A program made the position numbers and the translations under genes. DNA of 64,000 nt. It comes from Micromonospora ferruginea. Its GTDB lineage: Bacteria > Actinomycetota > Actinomycetes > Mycobacteriales > Micromonosporaceae. The DNA lies in NCBI RefSeq assembly GCF_013694245.2, contig NZ_CP059322.2, forward strand, positions 616,001 to 680,000, written 5' to 3'. Under the pieces are notes generated by a model that ran no database searches, was not told where the DNA came from, and was given only the letters and a program-made list of their open reading frames with translations. Below, piece by piece: positions 34,965 through 43,870 of this stretch; the stretch's first letter is position 1, and the number at the start of each line of letters is the position of its first letter.

Positions 34965-36047
34965 GTGGGTCCCGCTTCGTTGCCCGAGTCCGGATTCCTC
35001 GACGACTGGGCCGCCCGCCTCCGGCAGGCCGCGGACCGCCCGGTCGTCGGGATCATGCTGCGTGGCAGCCACGCCCGGCGGGCCGCCACCGAGCACAGCG
35101 ACGTCGACGTGGACGTGCTCGTCGCGGCCGACGACGACCGGCCCGCCTCGTCGACCCGCCCCCGCCCCACCGACCCCTACGCCGCGCGACGCGCCTACCT
35201 GACCGAGTTCGACGGCCGCCTGGTGCACGTCTCGGTGGCCTCCCGCGACGTCCGCTCCTGGGTGCACCGCCTCGGCCAGCCCGCCGACTGGGCGTTCGGG
35301 CTCCCGGTCACCGCGCCCGCCCGGCTGCTCTGGGCGGTGCCGGAGTGGCGCCGCCGGATCGACCTGCCGGTGCTCTGCCAGCCCGCCGACGAGCCGCGCC
35401 TGGAGGAGTTGATCGCCACCCTGGGCAAGGTGGCCGGCGCCCGCTTGGCCGGCGACCCGATCGGCGTCCGGTTCGCCGCCGCCGACCTGGCCCGGCTCTG
35501 CCCCTCGGTGCTCCGGCTGGCCAACCCGTCGGTCCGGGTGGTGTCCCGGCGGGCCGCCCTGACCGCCGCGCTGGACCTGCCGGTCGCGCCGCCCGGCTAC
35601 CGCGCCGACATGCTGCTCTGCCTCGGGCTGCGCGCCGGCGACCCGACCGAGGTCGGCGCCGCCGCCGGGCGCCTGGTCACCGGGATCGTCCCGCTGGTCC
35701 GCCCGTACGCCGACGAGGTCACCGCGGTGGCCGGCGCCGACCTCGCCGAGGCGCTGGCCGACGGCCGGGTGGACCGCTACCTCGGTCAGCTCGCCCGCGC
35801 GCTGCACGCGGTGCCGCCCGTCACCCGGGACGCGACTTCGGTGCCGGCCCCGCGTGCGGGAGAATGGTCAACCGTGCCCGCCTCTGACGCGCCGGTGACC
35901 GGCGCACCCACCCGCCCCGGCGGTGCCCCGGCCCCGGCCCGGCCCGCCCCTCCCGGCTCGACCCGGCCATCGCGGCCAAGCTGCGCCGCGGCCCGGACGG
36001 CCTCGTCGCCGCCGTGGTCCGCGCGCACGACTCGGGTGAGGTGCTGA
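34965..36047 (+). CDS. Nucleotidyltransferase-domain protein (3' part uncertain)
   Basis: An ORF of up to 360 residues. Near the N-terminus, [27 protein letters not shown] is the G-S-x-x-R...D-x-D-x-D pattern of minimal nucleotidyltransferases; both catalytic Asp residues are present. The middle is a helical region. After about residue 300 the sequence becomes Pro/Ala-rich (VPAPRAGEW, then [15 protein letters not shown]) and overlaps hisI in another frame, so the true end is likely near 35860-35890 and the last about 60 residues are doubtful. Start is uncertain: GTG 34965 is the likely choice, but no clear ribosome binding site is seen. Function unknown. Confidence 0.65.
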   Translation: MGPASLPESGFLDDWAARLRQAADRPVVGIMLRGSHARRAATEHSDVDVDVLVAADDDRPASSTRPRPTDPYAARRAYLTEFDGRLVHVSVASRDVRSWVHRLGQPADWAFGLPVTAPARLLWAVPEWRRRIDLPVLCQPADEPRLEELIATLGKVAGARLAGDPIGVRFAAADLARLCPSVLRLANPSVRVVSRRAALTAALDLPVAPPGYRADMLLCLGLRAGDPTEVGAAAGRLVTGIVPLVRPYADEVTAVAGADLAEALADGRVDRYLGQLARALHAVPPVTRDATSVPAPRAGEWSTVPASDAPVTGAPTRPGGAPAPARPAPPGSTRPSRPSCAAARTASSPPWSARTTRVRC

Positions 36048-36307
36048 TGGTCGCCTGGATGGACGACGAGGCGCTGCACCGCACGCTCACCACCGGCCGG
36101 GCCACCTACTGGTCCCGCAGCCGCAGGGAGTACTGGGTCAAGGGCGCCACCTCCGGCCACCACCAGTACGTCCGCTCGGTCGCGCTGGACTGCGACGGCG
36201 ACGCGCTGCTGGTCAGCGTGGAGCAGGTCGGCGCGGCCTGCCACACCGGGCACCGCACCTGCTTCTTCACCGACCTCCCGGTCAGCTCGCCGGAGGTGAC
36301 CCCGTGA
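36014..36307 (+). CDS. hisI: Phosphoribosyl-AMP cyclohydrolase, N-terminus disrupted in this sequence
   Basis: Hydrolyses phosphoribosyl-AMP in histidine synthesis. [45 protein letters not shown] and [11 protein letters not shown] (with zinc/magnesium ligands D-x-D and Cys) identify it. However homology extends further upstream in the same frame to [21 protein letters not shown] beginning at 35954, and no ATG, GTG or TTG occurs in that frame between the in-frame TGA at 35885 and GTG 36014. The likely true start is GTG 35874 in another frame, eight bases after a GAGAAT -10 box, joined by a one-base deletion in the C-rich tract at 35925-35955. So this is an assembly error or a real frameshift. 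The stop overlaps trpE (GTGA). Confidence 0.85.
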   Translation: MVRAHDSGEVLMVAWMDDEALHRTLTTGRATYWSRSRREYWVKGATSGHHQYVRSVALDCDGDALLVSVEQVGAACHTGHRTCFFTDLPVSSPEVTP

Positions 36308-37857
36308 CCGACGGCGCCGTCACCCCGGGCCGGTCCGGGTTCGCCGAGCTGGCCGCCCGCTGGCGGGTCGTGCCGGTCACCCGGCGGCTGCTGGCCGACG
36401 CGGAGACCCCGGTCGGGGTCTACCGCAAGCTCGCCGGCGGTCCCGGCACGTTCCTGCTGGAGTCCGCCGAGCAGGGCGTCGGCTCGGCCGGCACGGCCTG
36501 GTCGCGTTACTCGTTCATCGGCGTCCGCAGCGCCGCCACGCTCACCGAGCGCGACGGCGAGGCGAGCTGGACCGGCGCCCCGCCGGCCGGCGTGCCCGCC
36601 TCCGGCGACCCGGTCACCGTGCTGCGGGAGACCGTCGCCGCGCTCGCCGGCCCGGCCTGGGACCCGGGCGGGGACATGCCGCCGCTGACCGGCGGCCTGG
36701 TCGGCTACCTCGGCTACGACCTGGTCCGCCGGTTCGAGAAGCTGCCGGAGCTGACCGAGGACGAGCTGGACGTGCCCGAGCTGGGCATGATGCTCGCCAC
36801 CGACCTGGTGGTGCTCGACCACTACGAGGGCTCGGCGATCCTGGTCGCCAACGCGGTGCTGCCCCCGCCGGACGCGCCCGACCGGCCGGAGCGGGTGGCC
36901 GCCGCCTACCACCACGCGGTGGGCCGGCTGGACGCGATGACCACCGCGCTGTCCCGACCGATCCCGCCCATGGTCGCCACGGTCGGCCGGCCGGGCGTGG
37001 GCGAGGTGACCAGCCGGACGCCCGACGGCGGCTACCCGAAGGCGGTGGAGGCGGCCAAGGAGGCGATCCGGGCCGGCGAGTGCTTCCAGATCGTGCTCAG
37101 CCAGCGCTTCGAACGCGCCACCGACGCCGACCCGCTCGACGTCTACCGGGTGCTGCGGACCACCAACCCCAGCCCGTACATGTACCTGCTGCGCTTCGAC
37201 GGCTTCGACATCGTCGGCTCGTCGCCGGAGGCACACCTCAAGGTGAGCGCCGGCCCGGACGGGCGACGCCGGGCGCTGCTGCACCCGATCGCCGGCACCC
37301 GGCCGCGCGGCGGGTCGGCCGACTCCGACGCCCGGCTCGCCGCCGAGCTGCTCGCCGACCCGAAGGAACGCGCCGAGCACGTCATGCTGGTCGACCTGGG
37401 CCGCAACGACCTGGGCCGGGTCTGCCGCCCGGGCACGGTGCAGGTGCCGGAGTTCGCCACCATCGAGCGCTACAGCCACGTCATGCACATCGTCTCGACC
37501 GTGGTCGGCGAGCTGCGCGACGACCGCACCGCGTTCGACGCGCTGGCCGCGACGTTCCCCGCCGGCACGCTCAGCGGCGCGCCCAAGGTGCGGGCCATGG
37601 AGATCATCGAGGAACTGGAGCCGGTCCGCCGCGGCGTCTACGGCGGCACCGTCGGCTACTTCGCCTTCGGCGGCGACCTGGACATGGCGATCGCCATCCG
37701 CACCGCGCTGATCCGGAACGGCCGGGCCTACGTGCAGGCCGGTGCCGGGGTGGTGGCCGATTCCGATCCCGCCGCGGAGGACCAGGAGACCCGGAACAAG
37801 GCCGCCGCCGTGCTGGCCGCGATCGCCGCCGCCGAGACGTTGCGGCCGGCCCGATGA
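36304..37857 (+). CDS. trpE: Anthranilate synthase component I
   Basis: Makes anthranilate from chorismate with the glutaminase partner TrpG (not in this window). The 517-residue protein shows LLES near the N-terminus (the Trp feedback-binding motif), [14 protein letters not shown] and PIAGTRPRG motifs, [26 protein letters not shown], and [23 protein letters not shown]. These are diagnostic for TrpE rather than PabB-like relatives because of the LLES motif. Start GTG overlaps the hisI stop and its stop overlaps the next gene (ATGA), giving a hisI-trpE-membrane protein operon. Confidence 0.96.
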   Translation: MTDGAVTPGRSGFAELAARWRVVPVTRRLLADAETPVGVYRKLAGGPGTFLLESAEQGVGSAGTAWSRYSFIGVRSAATLTERDGEASWTGAPPAGVPASGDPVTVLRETVAALAGPAWDPGGDMPPLTGGLVGYLGYDLVRRFEKLPELTEDELDVPELGMMLATDLVVLDHYEGSAILVANAVLPPPDAPDRPERVAAAYHHAVGRLDAMTTALSRPIPPMVATVGRPGVGEVTSRTPDGGYPKAVEAAKEAIRAGECFQIVLSQRFERATDADPLDVYRVLRTTNPSPYMYLLRFDGFDIVGSSPEAHLKVSAGPDGRRRALLHPIAGTRPRGGSADSDARLAAELLADPKERAEHVMLVDLGRNDLGRVCRPGTVQVPEFATIERYSHVMHIVSTVVGELRDDRTAFDALAATFPAGTLSGAPKVRAMEIIEELEPVRRGVYGGTVGYFAFGGDLDMAIAIRTALIRNGRAYVQAGAGVVADSDPAAEDQETRNKAAAVLAAIAAAETLRPAR

Positions 37858-38429
37858 GCGCGCCGGTCACCGCCGCGGCCGGCCGGACCGCCGCCCGGGG
37901 CCGGCGCGAGCTGGCGTACGCGGTGCTGCTCTGCCTGGCCGGGGCGGGCCTGGCGGCGTGGGCGGTGACCCGGGGCTGGTCGGTGGAGCCGAGCGCGCGC
38001 GGCGCGTTGCCGGCCGGGCAGCGGACCCGCACCGGCGCGGACCTGCTGCCCTGGGTGTCGGCGCTGGCCTACGTCGGGCTGGCCGGCGGCGGCGCGGTGC
38101 TGGCCACCGGGGGGCGGCTGCGCCGGTCGCTGGGCCTGCTGCTCACCGGCGTCGGGCTGGCCGTGGCGGTCGGCGGCGGCGTCGGGCTGACCGAGGCCGG
38201 GGTGAGCCGGCAGTGGCCGGCGCTGGTGCTGGCGGGTGGCCTGGCGTTGGCGACCGGCGGGGCGTTCACCACGGCCCGCGGCGCCGGGTGGCCGGCGATG
38301 GGCGCGCGCTACGAGCGGCGGCCGGCGGGGCCGGCCGGGTCCGCCGACGCGGACCGGCCGGCGGTCGAGCGGGGCACCCGGGACGCGTGGGACGCGTTGG
38401 ACCGGGGTGAGGACCCGACGGTCAGCTGA
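37854..38429 (+). CDS. Trp biosynthesis-associated membrane protein (TIGR02234 type)
   Basis: A 191-residue membrane protein with four hydrophobic segments (about 20-40, 62-82, 88-106, 118-140), the plan of the TIGR02234 family that sits between trpE and trpC in actinobacteria. No function is proven. The C-terminus is charged (AVERGTRDAWDALDRGEDPTVS). The ATG overlaps the trpE stop. It converges with a small gene on the other strand, overlapping by eight bases. Confidence 0.87.
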   Translation: MSAPVTAAAGRTAARGRRELAYAVLLCLAGAGLAAWAVTRGWSVEPSARGALPAGQRTRTGADLLPWVSALAYVGLAGGGAVLATGGRLRRSLGLLLTGVGLAVAVGGGVGLTEAGVSRQWPALVLAGGLALATGGAFTTARGAGWPAMGARYERRPAGPAGSADADRPAVERGTRDAWDALDRGEDPTVS

Positions 38430-38697
38430 CCGGCTGCGCCTCGCGCGCCTCGCGGCGCTCGCGGGCCGCGGCCCGGGCGGCGGTCAGCTCGGCCACCAGC
38501 CGCTCCAACTCGCGACGCTGGGCGGCCCGGGCCCGGTCGGCGCAGACCGCCTCCCAGGCGTTGCCCCGGGCGGTACGCGTCCGCCCGTCGCCCGCCGCGG
38601 CGCGTTCGAGCGTGTGCACCACCCCGACGGCGAGCGAGGCGACGGTCCGGGAGATGGTCGTCAGTCCGAGATTCTGGTTCGGCCCGTTGGCGCTCAT
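38422..38697 (-). CDS. Small charged hypothetical protein
   Basis: A 91-residue product, MSANGPNQNLGLTTISRTVASL followed by a helical region with high Arg, Glu and Ala content (RRELERLVAELTAARAAARERREAREAQ, a possible coiled coil). It lies between the Trp-associated membrane gene and trpC, on the opposite strand. I do not recognise the family. A real gene is suggested by its clear start (ATG after GGTGAACC on the minus strand), high coding potential and typical Actinobacteria amino acid use; function unknown. Confidence 0.6.
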   Translation of the reverse strand: MSANGPNQNLGLTTISRTVASLAVGVVHTLERAAAGDGRTRTARGNAWEAVCADRARAAQRRELERLVAELTAARAAARERREAREAQPVS

Positions 38698-39043
38698 GGT
38701 TCACCCCACACGAGATCGTTTTGGTGACGGTCGGCAGCCGCCTCGACGAGTCTGCCCGAGGACGATGCTGCCGGTCTCACGTTTCGTCGCCGTGAAGCAC
38801 AGGTCAACGGTCCGGCAGCGGGTGCGACCTGGGCAGGGCCGGAGGTCCTTGAGCTTGGTCACAGCCGACCTGCGGCGCGCGCCCGGCCGTGGTGAGATAG
38901 GGCATGGGCGGCGGTCGATGCATCAGGTGGCGCTGCGTGACACCGCGTTCACCGGAAGTCGGCCATCATGCCACAGCCCATGTGGTGAGGTGCGCCATAC
39001 CCCCCGGCACGTGTCGCCAGGTGGCGCCCCCTAGCATCGGCCC
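38698..39043. other. Intergenic region upstream of trpC
   Basis: About 346 bases without a confident gene. TAGCAT at 39032-39037 is a -10 box six bases before the trpC ATG. A six-codon ORF (38968-38988) contains one Trp codon and a short hairpin CCACA/TGTGG, but is weak as an attenuator. The rest shows no recognisable feature. Confidence 0.55.
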
Positions 39044-39934
39044 ATGACGCCCGGAGAGGGGAGTCCGTTGGTGACTGCTGAGCATGCGCACGCGGAGGGG
39101 GACGACGCCGGAGCGGCGACGTCCGCAGGCGTGCTCGACGAGATCCTGGCCGGCGTGCGTGAGGACGTCGCCCGGCGGCAGGAGCAGATTCCGCTGGAGC
39201 GGATCCGTGAGCTGGCCGCGGCCGCGCCGCCGCCGCTCGACGCGTACGCGGCGCTGCGCCGGCCCGGCGTGGCCGTGATCGCCGAGGTGAAGCGCTCGTC
39301 GCCGTCCAAGGGACGGCTGGCCGAGATCGCCGACCCGGCCGACCTGGCCGGCGACTACGCGGCCGGTGGCGCGCGGGCGATCAGCGTGCTGACCGAGGGC
39401 CGCTGGTTCGGCGGGTCGCTGGACGACCTGGCCGCCGTGCGGGCCGCGGTGAACGTGCCGGTGCTCCGCAAGGACTTCGTGGTCTCCAGCTACCAGGTGC
39501 ACGAGGCCCGCGCGCACGGCGCCGACCTGGTGCTGCTGATCGTCGCCGCCCTGGAGCAGAACGCGCTCATGGGGCTGCTGGAGCGGATCGAGTCGCTGGG
39601 CATGACCGCGCTGGTCGAGGTGCACACCGAGGAGGAGGCGGACCGGGCCCTGGAGGCGGGTGCGCAGGTGATCGGTGTCAACGCCCGCGACCTGCGTACC
39701 CTGGAGGTCGACCGCTCGGTGTTCGAGCGGATCGCGCCCGGCCTGCCGAGCAGCGTCGTCAAGATCGCCGAGTCGGGGGTGCGCGGTCCGCACGACCTCA
39801 TCCGGTACGCCTCGGCCGGCGCCGACGCCGTCCTGGTGGGTGAGGGCCTGGTCACCCAGAAGAGCCCGCGCGAGGCGGTCGCCGAGCTGGTCAACGCCGG
39901 TAACCACCCGGCCACGCCCCGCCCGGTGCGCTGA
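39044..39934 (+). CDS. trpC: Indole-3-glycerol phosphate synthase
   Basis: A (beta/alpha)8 enzyme that closes the indole ring. The 296-residue protein contains [88 protein letters not shown] and [12 protein letters not shown], all family signatures. The first about 25 residues ([21 protein letters not shown]) are a non-conserved extension. ATG 39044 lies six bases after TAGCAT, a leaderless start; an in-frame GTG at 39071 with GAGGGGAG upstream is a second possibility. trpB follows. Confidence 0.95.
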   Translation: MTPGEGSPLVTAEHAHAEGDDAGAATSAGVLDEILAGVREDVARRQEQIPLERIRELAAAAPPPLDAYAALRRPGVAVIAEVKRSSPSKGRLAEIADPADLAGDYAAGGARAISVLTEGRWFGGSLDDLAAVRAAVNVPVLRKDFVVSSYQVHEARAHGADLVLLIVAALEQNALMGLLERIESLGMTALVEVHTEEEADRALEAGAQVIGVNARDLRTLEVDRSVFERIAPGLPSSVVKIAESGVRGPHDLIRYASAGADAVLVGEGLVTQKSPREAVAELVNAGNHPATPRPVR

Positions 39935-39971
39935 GCCGCGCCGGGTCACCCGATCCGAGAGGACGCCCGCG

Positions 39972-41198
39972 ATGAGCGCCGCACCCGCAGCCGGCCAGGT
40001 TCCCGACTCCGCCGGTCACTTCGGCCGGTTCGGCGGCCGGTTCGTCCCCGAGGCGCTGGTCGCCGCGCTGGACGAGCTGGACGCGGCCTACCGGAAGGCG
40101 ATGGGCGACGACGAGTTCCTCGCCGAGTTCGACGCCCTGCTGCGTGACTACGCCGGCACGCCCTCCGAGCTGTACGAGGCCCGGCGGCTCTCCGCCCAGG
40201 TGGGGGCGCGGATCCTGCTCAAGCGCGAGGACCTGAACCACACCGGGGCCCACAAGATCCGCAACGTGCTCGGTCAGGCGCTGCTCACCAGGCGGATGGG
40301 CAAGCGCCGGGTGATCGCGGAGACCGGGGCCGGGCAGCACGGCGTGGCCACCGCGACCGCCGCCGCGCTGTTCGACCTCGAGTGCGTGGTCTACATGGGC
40401 GAGGTGGACACCGAGCGGCAGGCGCTCAACGTGGCCCGGATGCGCATGCTCGGCGCCACCGTGGTCCCGGTGACGGCCGGCTCGCGCACGCTCAAGGACG
40501 CGATGAACGAGGCGATGCGCGACTGGGTCGCCAACGTCGAGGACACCCACTACCTGATCGGCACCGCCGCCGGCCCGCACCCGTTCCCCGAGATGGTGCG
40601 GGACTTCGTGCGGGGCATCGGCGTGGAGGCCCGCCAGCAGTGCCTGGACCTGACCGGCGCGCTGCCGGACGCGGTCGCGGCGTGCGTCGGCGGCGGCTCC
40701 AACGCGCTGGGTATCTTCCACGCCTTCGTGCCCGACGCCGACGTGCGGCTCTACGGCTTCGAGGCCGGCGGCGAGGGCGTGGCGACCGGCCGGCACGCCG
40801 CCAGCATCACCGGCGGCTCGTCGGGCGTGCTGCACGGCACCCGCACGTACGTGCTGCAGGACGCCGACGGCCAGACCATCGAGTCGCACTCGATCTCGGC
40901 CGGCCTGGACTACCCGGGTGTCGGGCCGGAGCACGCCTGGCTGCACGACGCCGGCCGGGCCACCTACCTGCCGGTCGACGACGCCGAGGCGATGGCCGCC
41001 TTCGAGCTGCTCTGCCGCACCGAGGGGATCATCCCGGCGATCGAGAGCGCGCACGCGCTGGCCGGCGCCCGGCGGATCGCCCCGGAGCTCGCCGCCGAGC
41101 TGGGCCGCGAGCCGGTGATCGTGGTCAACCTCTCCGGCCGGGGTGACAAGGACGTGCACACCGCCGGGGCGTACTTCGGCATCCTCGACAAGGAGTGA
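39972..41198 (+). CDS. trpB: Tryptophan synthase beta subunit
   Basis: PLP enzyme that joins indole and serine to make tryptophan. The 408-residue protein contains [34 protein letters not shown] with the PLP lysine, [42 protein letters not shown] and [12 protein letters not shown]. This is the TrpB1 type that works with TrpA. It starts at ATG 39972 after GAGAGGAC. trpA starts four bases after its stop. Confidence 0.97.
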   Translation: MSAAPAAGQVPDSAGHFGRFGGRFVPEALVAALDELDAAYRKAMGDDEFLAEFDALLRDYAGTPSELYEARRLSAQVGARILLKREDLNHTGAHKIRNVLGQALLTRRMGKRRVIAETGAGQHGVATATAAALFDLECVVYMGEVDTERQALNVARMRMLGATVVPVTAGSRTLKDAMNEAMRDWVANVEDTHYLIGTAAGPHPFPEMVRDFVRGIGVEARQQCLDLTGALPDAVAACVGGGSNALGIFHAFVPDADVRLYGFEAGGEGVATGRHAASITGGSSGVLHGTRTYVLQDADGQTIESHSISAGLDYPGVGPEHAWLHDAGRATYLPVDDAEAMAAFELLCRTEGIIPAIESAHALAGARRIAPELAAELGREPVIVVNLSGRGDKDVHTAGAYFGILDKE

Positions 41199-41202
41199 CA
41201 GC

Positions 41203-42006
41203 GTGAGCCGCATCGGGGTCGCGTTCGACAAGGCCCGGGCCGACGGGCGGGCAGTGCTGGTCGGCTGCATGCCGGCCGGGTTCCCGACCGTCGAGGGCAG
41301 CATCGCCGCCATGACCGCCATGGTGGAGGCGGGCGTCGACGTCATCGAGGTGGAGATCCCCTACTCCGACCCGGTGATGGACGGCCCGGTCATCCAGAAG
41401 GCGAGCGACATCGCGCTGGCCGGCGGCGTGCGCACCGCGGACGCGCTGCGCATCGTCGAGGCGGTCGCCGCGACCGGCGCGTCGGTGGTCACGATGACCT
41501 ACTGGAACCCGATCGAGCAGTACGGCGTCGACGCGTTCGCCCGCGACATGGCCGCGGCCGGTGGCACCGGGCTCATCACGCCGGACCTGATCCCGGACGA
41601 GGCCGCCGAGTGGCTGGCCGCCTCCGACGCGCACGGCCTCGACCGGACGTTCCTGGTGTCGCCGTCCTCCACCGACGCCCGGCTGCGGATGACCGTCGAG
41701 CACTGCCGGGGCTTCGTCTACGCCACCGCGATCATGGGAGTGACCGGCGCCCGCGCGCAGACCTCCGAGGCGGCGCCGATCCTGGTCTCCCGGCTGCGCG
41801 GGGTCACCGACCTGCCGGTCGGGGTCGGGCTGGGCGTGGGCACCGGTGCGCAGGCCGCCACTGTCGCCGGCTACGCCGACGCGGTGATCGTGGGCAGCGC
41901 GCTGGTGCGGACCGTGCTCGACGCGCCGGACCAGGCCGCCGGCCTGACCGCCCTGCGCAAGCTCAGCGCCGAACTCGCCGAGGGCGTCCGCAACCCGGCC
42001 CGCTGA
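41203..42006 (+). CDS. trpA: Tryptophan synthase alpha subunit
   Basis: Cleaves indole-3-glycerol phosphate to indole and glyceraldehyde-3-phosphate. The 267-residue TIM barrel has EVEIPYSDPVMDGPVIQKAS, with the catalytic Glu and Asp, GLITPDLIPDEAAEW, FLVSPSSTDARL and VGVGLGVGTGAQAATVAGYADAVIVGSALV. GTG 41203 follows GAGTGACAGC and gives the usual N-terminus SRIGVAFDKARADGRAVLVGCMPAGFP. Last gene of trpC-trpB-trpA; no trpF or trpD here. Confidence 0.97.
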   Translation: MSRIGVAFDKARADGRAVLVGCMPAGFPTVEGSIAAMTAMVEAGVDVIEVEIPYSDPVMDGPVIQKASDIALAGGVRTADALRIVEAVAATGASVVTMTYWNPIEQYGVDAFARDMAAAGGTGLITPDLIPDEAAEWLAASDAHGLDRTFLVSPSSTDARLRMTVEHCRGFVYATAIMGVTGARAQTSEAAPILVSRLRGVTDLPVGVGLGVGTGAQAATVAGYADAVIVGSALVRTVLDAPDQAAGLTALRKLSAELAEGVRNPAR

Positions 42007-42254
42007 CGCTGCCGTCCTGCGGACGCAGTCCCGCCGGCCGCCCGCCCGCCGTCCTGGTCGTGCTGTCCGGGTCGTGCTGTCTCGGTCGTGCCGTCCTGGT
42101 CGGGTGGTCCGTCGGTTGTCGGCGTCAGTCGGGTGCGGCGTTCGTCGGGGTGCGGCGCGTTCCCGACACCGATCGGCTGCCCGTGGCCGGCTGCGACTGC
42201 CTTTGGAGCTGAGTCGTCGGTGATATCGACCTGCCGCGCCTCGGACGGCCGACA

Positions 42255-42374
42255 CCCGGCCCGGCCCGGCCCGGCCCGGCCCGGCCCGGCTCGGCCCGGC
42301 CCGGCCCGGCTCGGCCCGGCCCGGCCCGGCTCGGCCCGGCCCGGCTCGGCCCGGCCCGGCTCGGCCCGGCCCGG
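42255..42374. repeat. Degenerate 5-bp tandem array (GGCCC/GGCTC)
   Basis: About 120 bases consist almost wholly of CCCGG units, with some replaced by CTCGG, so units of five bases repeat about 24 times, in higher-order groups of about 15-25 bases. On the minus strand it would encode GRAEP repeats, but nothing supports translation. Such arrays expand and contract by slippage. Confidence 0.85.
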
Positions 42375-42414
42375 GTCGGGTCGCCGCGGTGCGGCTTGAC
42401 CGGCCGGCCGTGGT

Positions 42415-42443
42415 GAGTCGTTTCTGACGTCAGCTCGACAGGC
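42415..42443 (+). repeat. Second copy of the GAGTCGTT...CAGCTCG repeat arm
   Basis: GAGTCGTTTCTGACGTCAGC... matches the right arm of the hairpin at 17606-17635 in 25 of 29 bases. A shorter piece GCCTTTGGAGCTGA at 42199-42212 matches the left arm. They flank the GGCCC array, as if the array grew inside such an element. Confidence 0.65.
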
Positions 42444-42552
42444 ATCGGCCACGGCACTCCGGGCCGCCCGGGGCGAACCGGCTCCGGGCCCGTCGCCGCC
42501 CCGACCCGCGCGGCGGAGCGGCCCGGGGTGCCGCGCACACGGTCCGCACCGG

Positions 42553-42566
42553 TACCGTGTGCACCC
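42553..42566 (+). promoter_or_regulatory. Predicted leaderless promoter of lgt
   Basis: TACCGT at 42553-42558 is eight bases before the GTG of lgt at 42567. It lies in the inverted repeat ACACGGT (42538-42544) / ACCGTGT (42554-42560), which may be an operator or chance. Confidence 0.45.
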
Positions 42567-43859
42567 GTGACCCTCGCCCCGATGACTCCCCTGGCGGCCA
42601 TGCCCAGCCCCAGCACCGCCGTCTGGCAGCTCGGTCCGGTTCCCATCCGGGCGTACGCGCTCTGCATCATCGCCGGCATCGTGGTGGCCTGCGTGGTCAC
42701 CGAATACCGGCTGCGTCGCCGCGGCGTCGCTCCCGGCGCGGTGCTCGACATCGCCGTCTGGGCGGTGCCGGCGGGCATCATCGGCGCCCGGATCTACCAC
42801 GTGATCACCTCGCCGGAGAAATACTTCGGCGACGGCGGTCAGCCGCTCAAGGCGTTCGCCATCTGGGAGGGCGGCCTCGGCATCTGGGGCGCGGTGGCCG
42901 GCGGCGCGGTCGGCGCCTGGCTCGCCGCCCGGCAGCTCGGCATCCCGCTCACCGTGGTCGCCGACGCGCTGGCCCCGGGCCTGCCCCTGGCGCAGGCCGT
43001 GGGCCGGTTGGGCAACTGGTTCAACAACGAGCTCTACGGCGGGCGGACCAGCCTGCCGTGGGGGCTCGAGGTGCACGTGATGGACCCGGACCACCCGGGT
43101 CACGCGCTGCGGGACGACGCCGGCAACCCGGTCCTGCAACCGGGGCTCTACCATCCGACGTTCCTCTACGAGCTGATCTGGAACCTCGGCGTCGCCGCGC
43201 TGGTGCTGGTCCTCGACCGCAAGCTGCGGCTGGGCCGGGGCCGGGCGTTCGCGCTCTACGTGATGGGCTACACGGCGGGCCGGTTCTGGATCGAGCTGAT
43301 GCGCACCGACGAGGCCAACCACATCCTCGGCGTCCGGCTCAACGTCTGGACCGCGGCGCTGGTCTTCCTCGGCGCGCTCGCCTACTTCGTCCGGGTGCGC
43401 GGGCCGCGGGAATACCTCGTCCCGCTGGGTGAGCCGACCGTGCCGGTGACGCCGTCCGGCGACGTGTCCCAGGTCGACCTCGCCGCCCGCGAGGGCGGGG
43501 CGGCGACGGTGGCGCCCGAGGGCTACCGGGTGGTGACCGAGGAGCAGTTCCACACGTACCGGGAGACCGGCGCGCTGCCACCGACGGAGCCGGCAGCGGC
43601 CGACGGCACCGAGCGGGACGCGGTCGACGGCGCCGAGTCGACCGACCGGGACCCGACCGACGACGCCGACCCGATCGGCCGGGAGTCAACCGGACGTGCC
43701 GTGGACGGCGACGGACCCGGCCCGGACGCGACCGGCGACGGCGTCGCGACCGGCGACCGTGAAGGGACCGGCGACCGCGCCGCGACCGGCGGCGCGAACG
43801 CGGCCGAACCCGCCGGTCGGGCGGACGCCGACGGGCGCCCGGCGGACCGGGACAGCTGA
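42567..43859 (+). CDS. lgt: Prolipoprotein diacylglyceryl transferase
   Basis: Transfers diacylglycerol from phosphatidylglycerol to the lipobox Cys of prolipoproteins; it works before LspA, encoded earlier in this window. The 430-residue protein has seven membrane helices up to about residue 285, with PIRAYALCIIAGIVVACVV, GARIYHVITSP, GLGIWGAVAGG and the key motif GRLGNWFNNELYGGRTSLPWG, plus HPTFLYELIWNLG and MGYTAGRFWIELMRTDEA. The last about 130 residues are a hydrophilic Asp/Gly/Thr-rich tail, found in some actinobacterial Lgt proteins. The GTG start lies after a -10 box, though ATG 42582 is also possible. Confidence 0.94.
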   Translation: MTLAPMTPLAAMPSPSTAVWQLGPVPIRAYALCIIAGIVVACVVTEYRLRRRGVAPGAVLDIAVWAVPAGIIGARIYHVITSPEKYFGDGGQPLKAFAIWEGGLGIWGAVAGGAVGAWLAARQLGIPLTVVADALAPGLPLAQAVGRLGNWFNNELYGGRTSLPWGLEVHVMDPDHPGHALRDDAGNPVLQPGLYHPTFLYELIWNLGVAALVLVLDRKLRLGRGRAFALYVMGYTAGRFWIELMRTDEANHILGVRLNVWTAALVFLGALAYFVRVRGPREYLVPLGEPTVPVTPSGDVSQVDLAAREGGAATVAPEGYRVVTEEQFHTYRETGALPPTEPAAADGTERDAVDGAESTDRDPTDDADPIGRESTGRAVDGDGPGPDATGDGVATGDREGTGDRAATGGANAAEPAGRADADGRPADRDS

Positions 43860-43870
43860 GCGGGGGAGCC

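Larger units (their letters stand above)
42007..42566. other. Noncoding repeat-rich region between trpA and lgt
   Basis: No gene is supported in these 560 bases. They hold a GGCCC tandem array (42255-42374) flanked by partial copies of the CTTTCGAGCTGAT repeat seen at 17558, and the lgt promoter near the right end. ORFs in all frames are repeats of Gly, Arg, Pro and Ala and not protein-like. Confidence 0.7.

Noticed and set aside
36014..36307. hisI as a pseudogene
   Set aside because: All core catalytic residues and the full C-terminus are intact and in frame; only the N-terminal start is in doubt, which fits a one-base assembly error as well as a mutation.
38968..38988. Six-codon ORF with a Trp codon and hairpin upstream of trpC as a Trp attenuator
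   Set aside because: Only one Trp codon, no clear terminator-antiterminator pair, and a -10 box six bases before the trpC ATG argues for initiation downstream of it.
42125..42781. ORFs encoding GRAEP repeats through the GGCCC array
   Set aside because: They merely translate a tandem repeat; there is no ribosome binding site, no domain and no conserved start.
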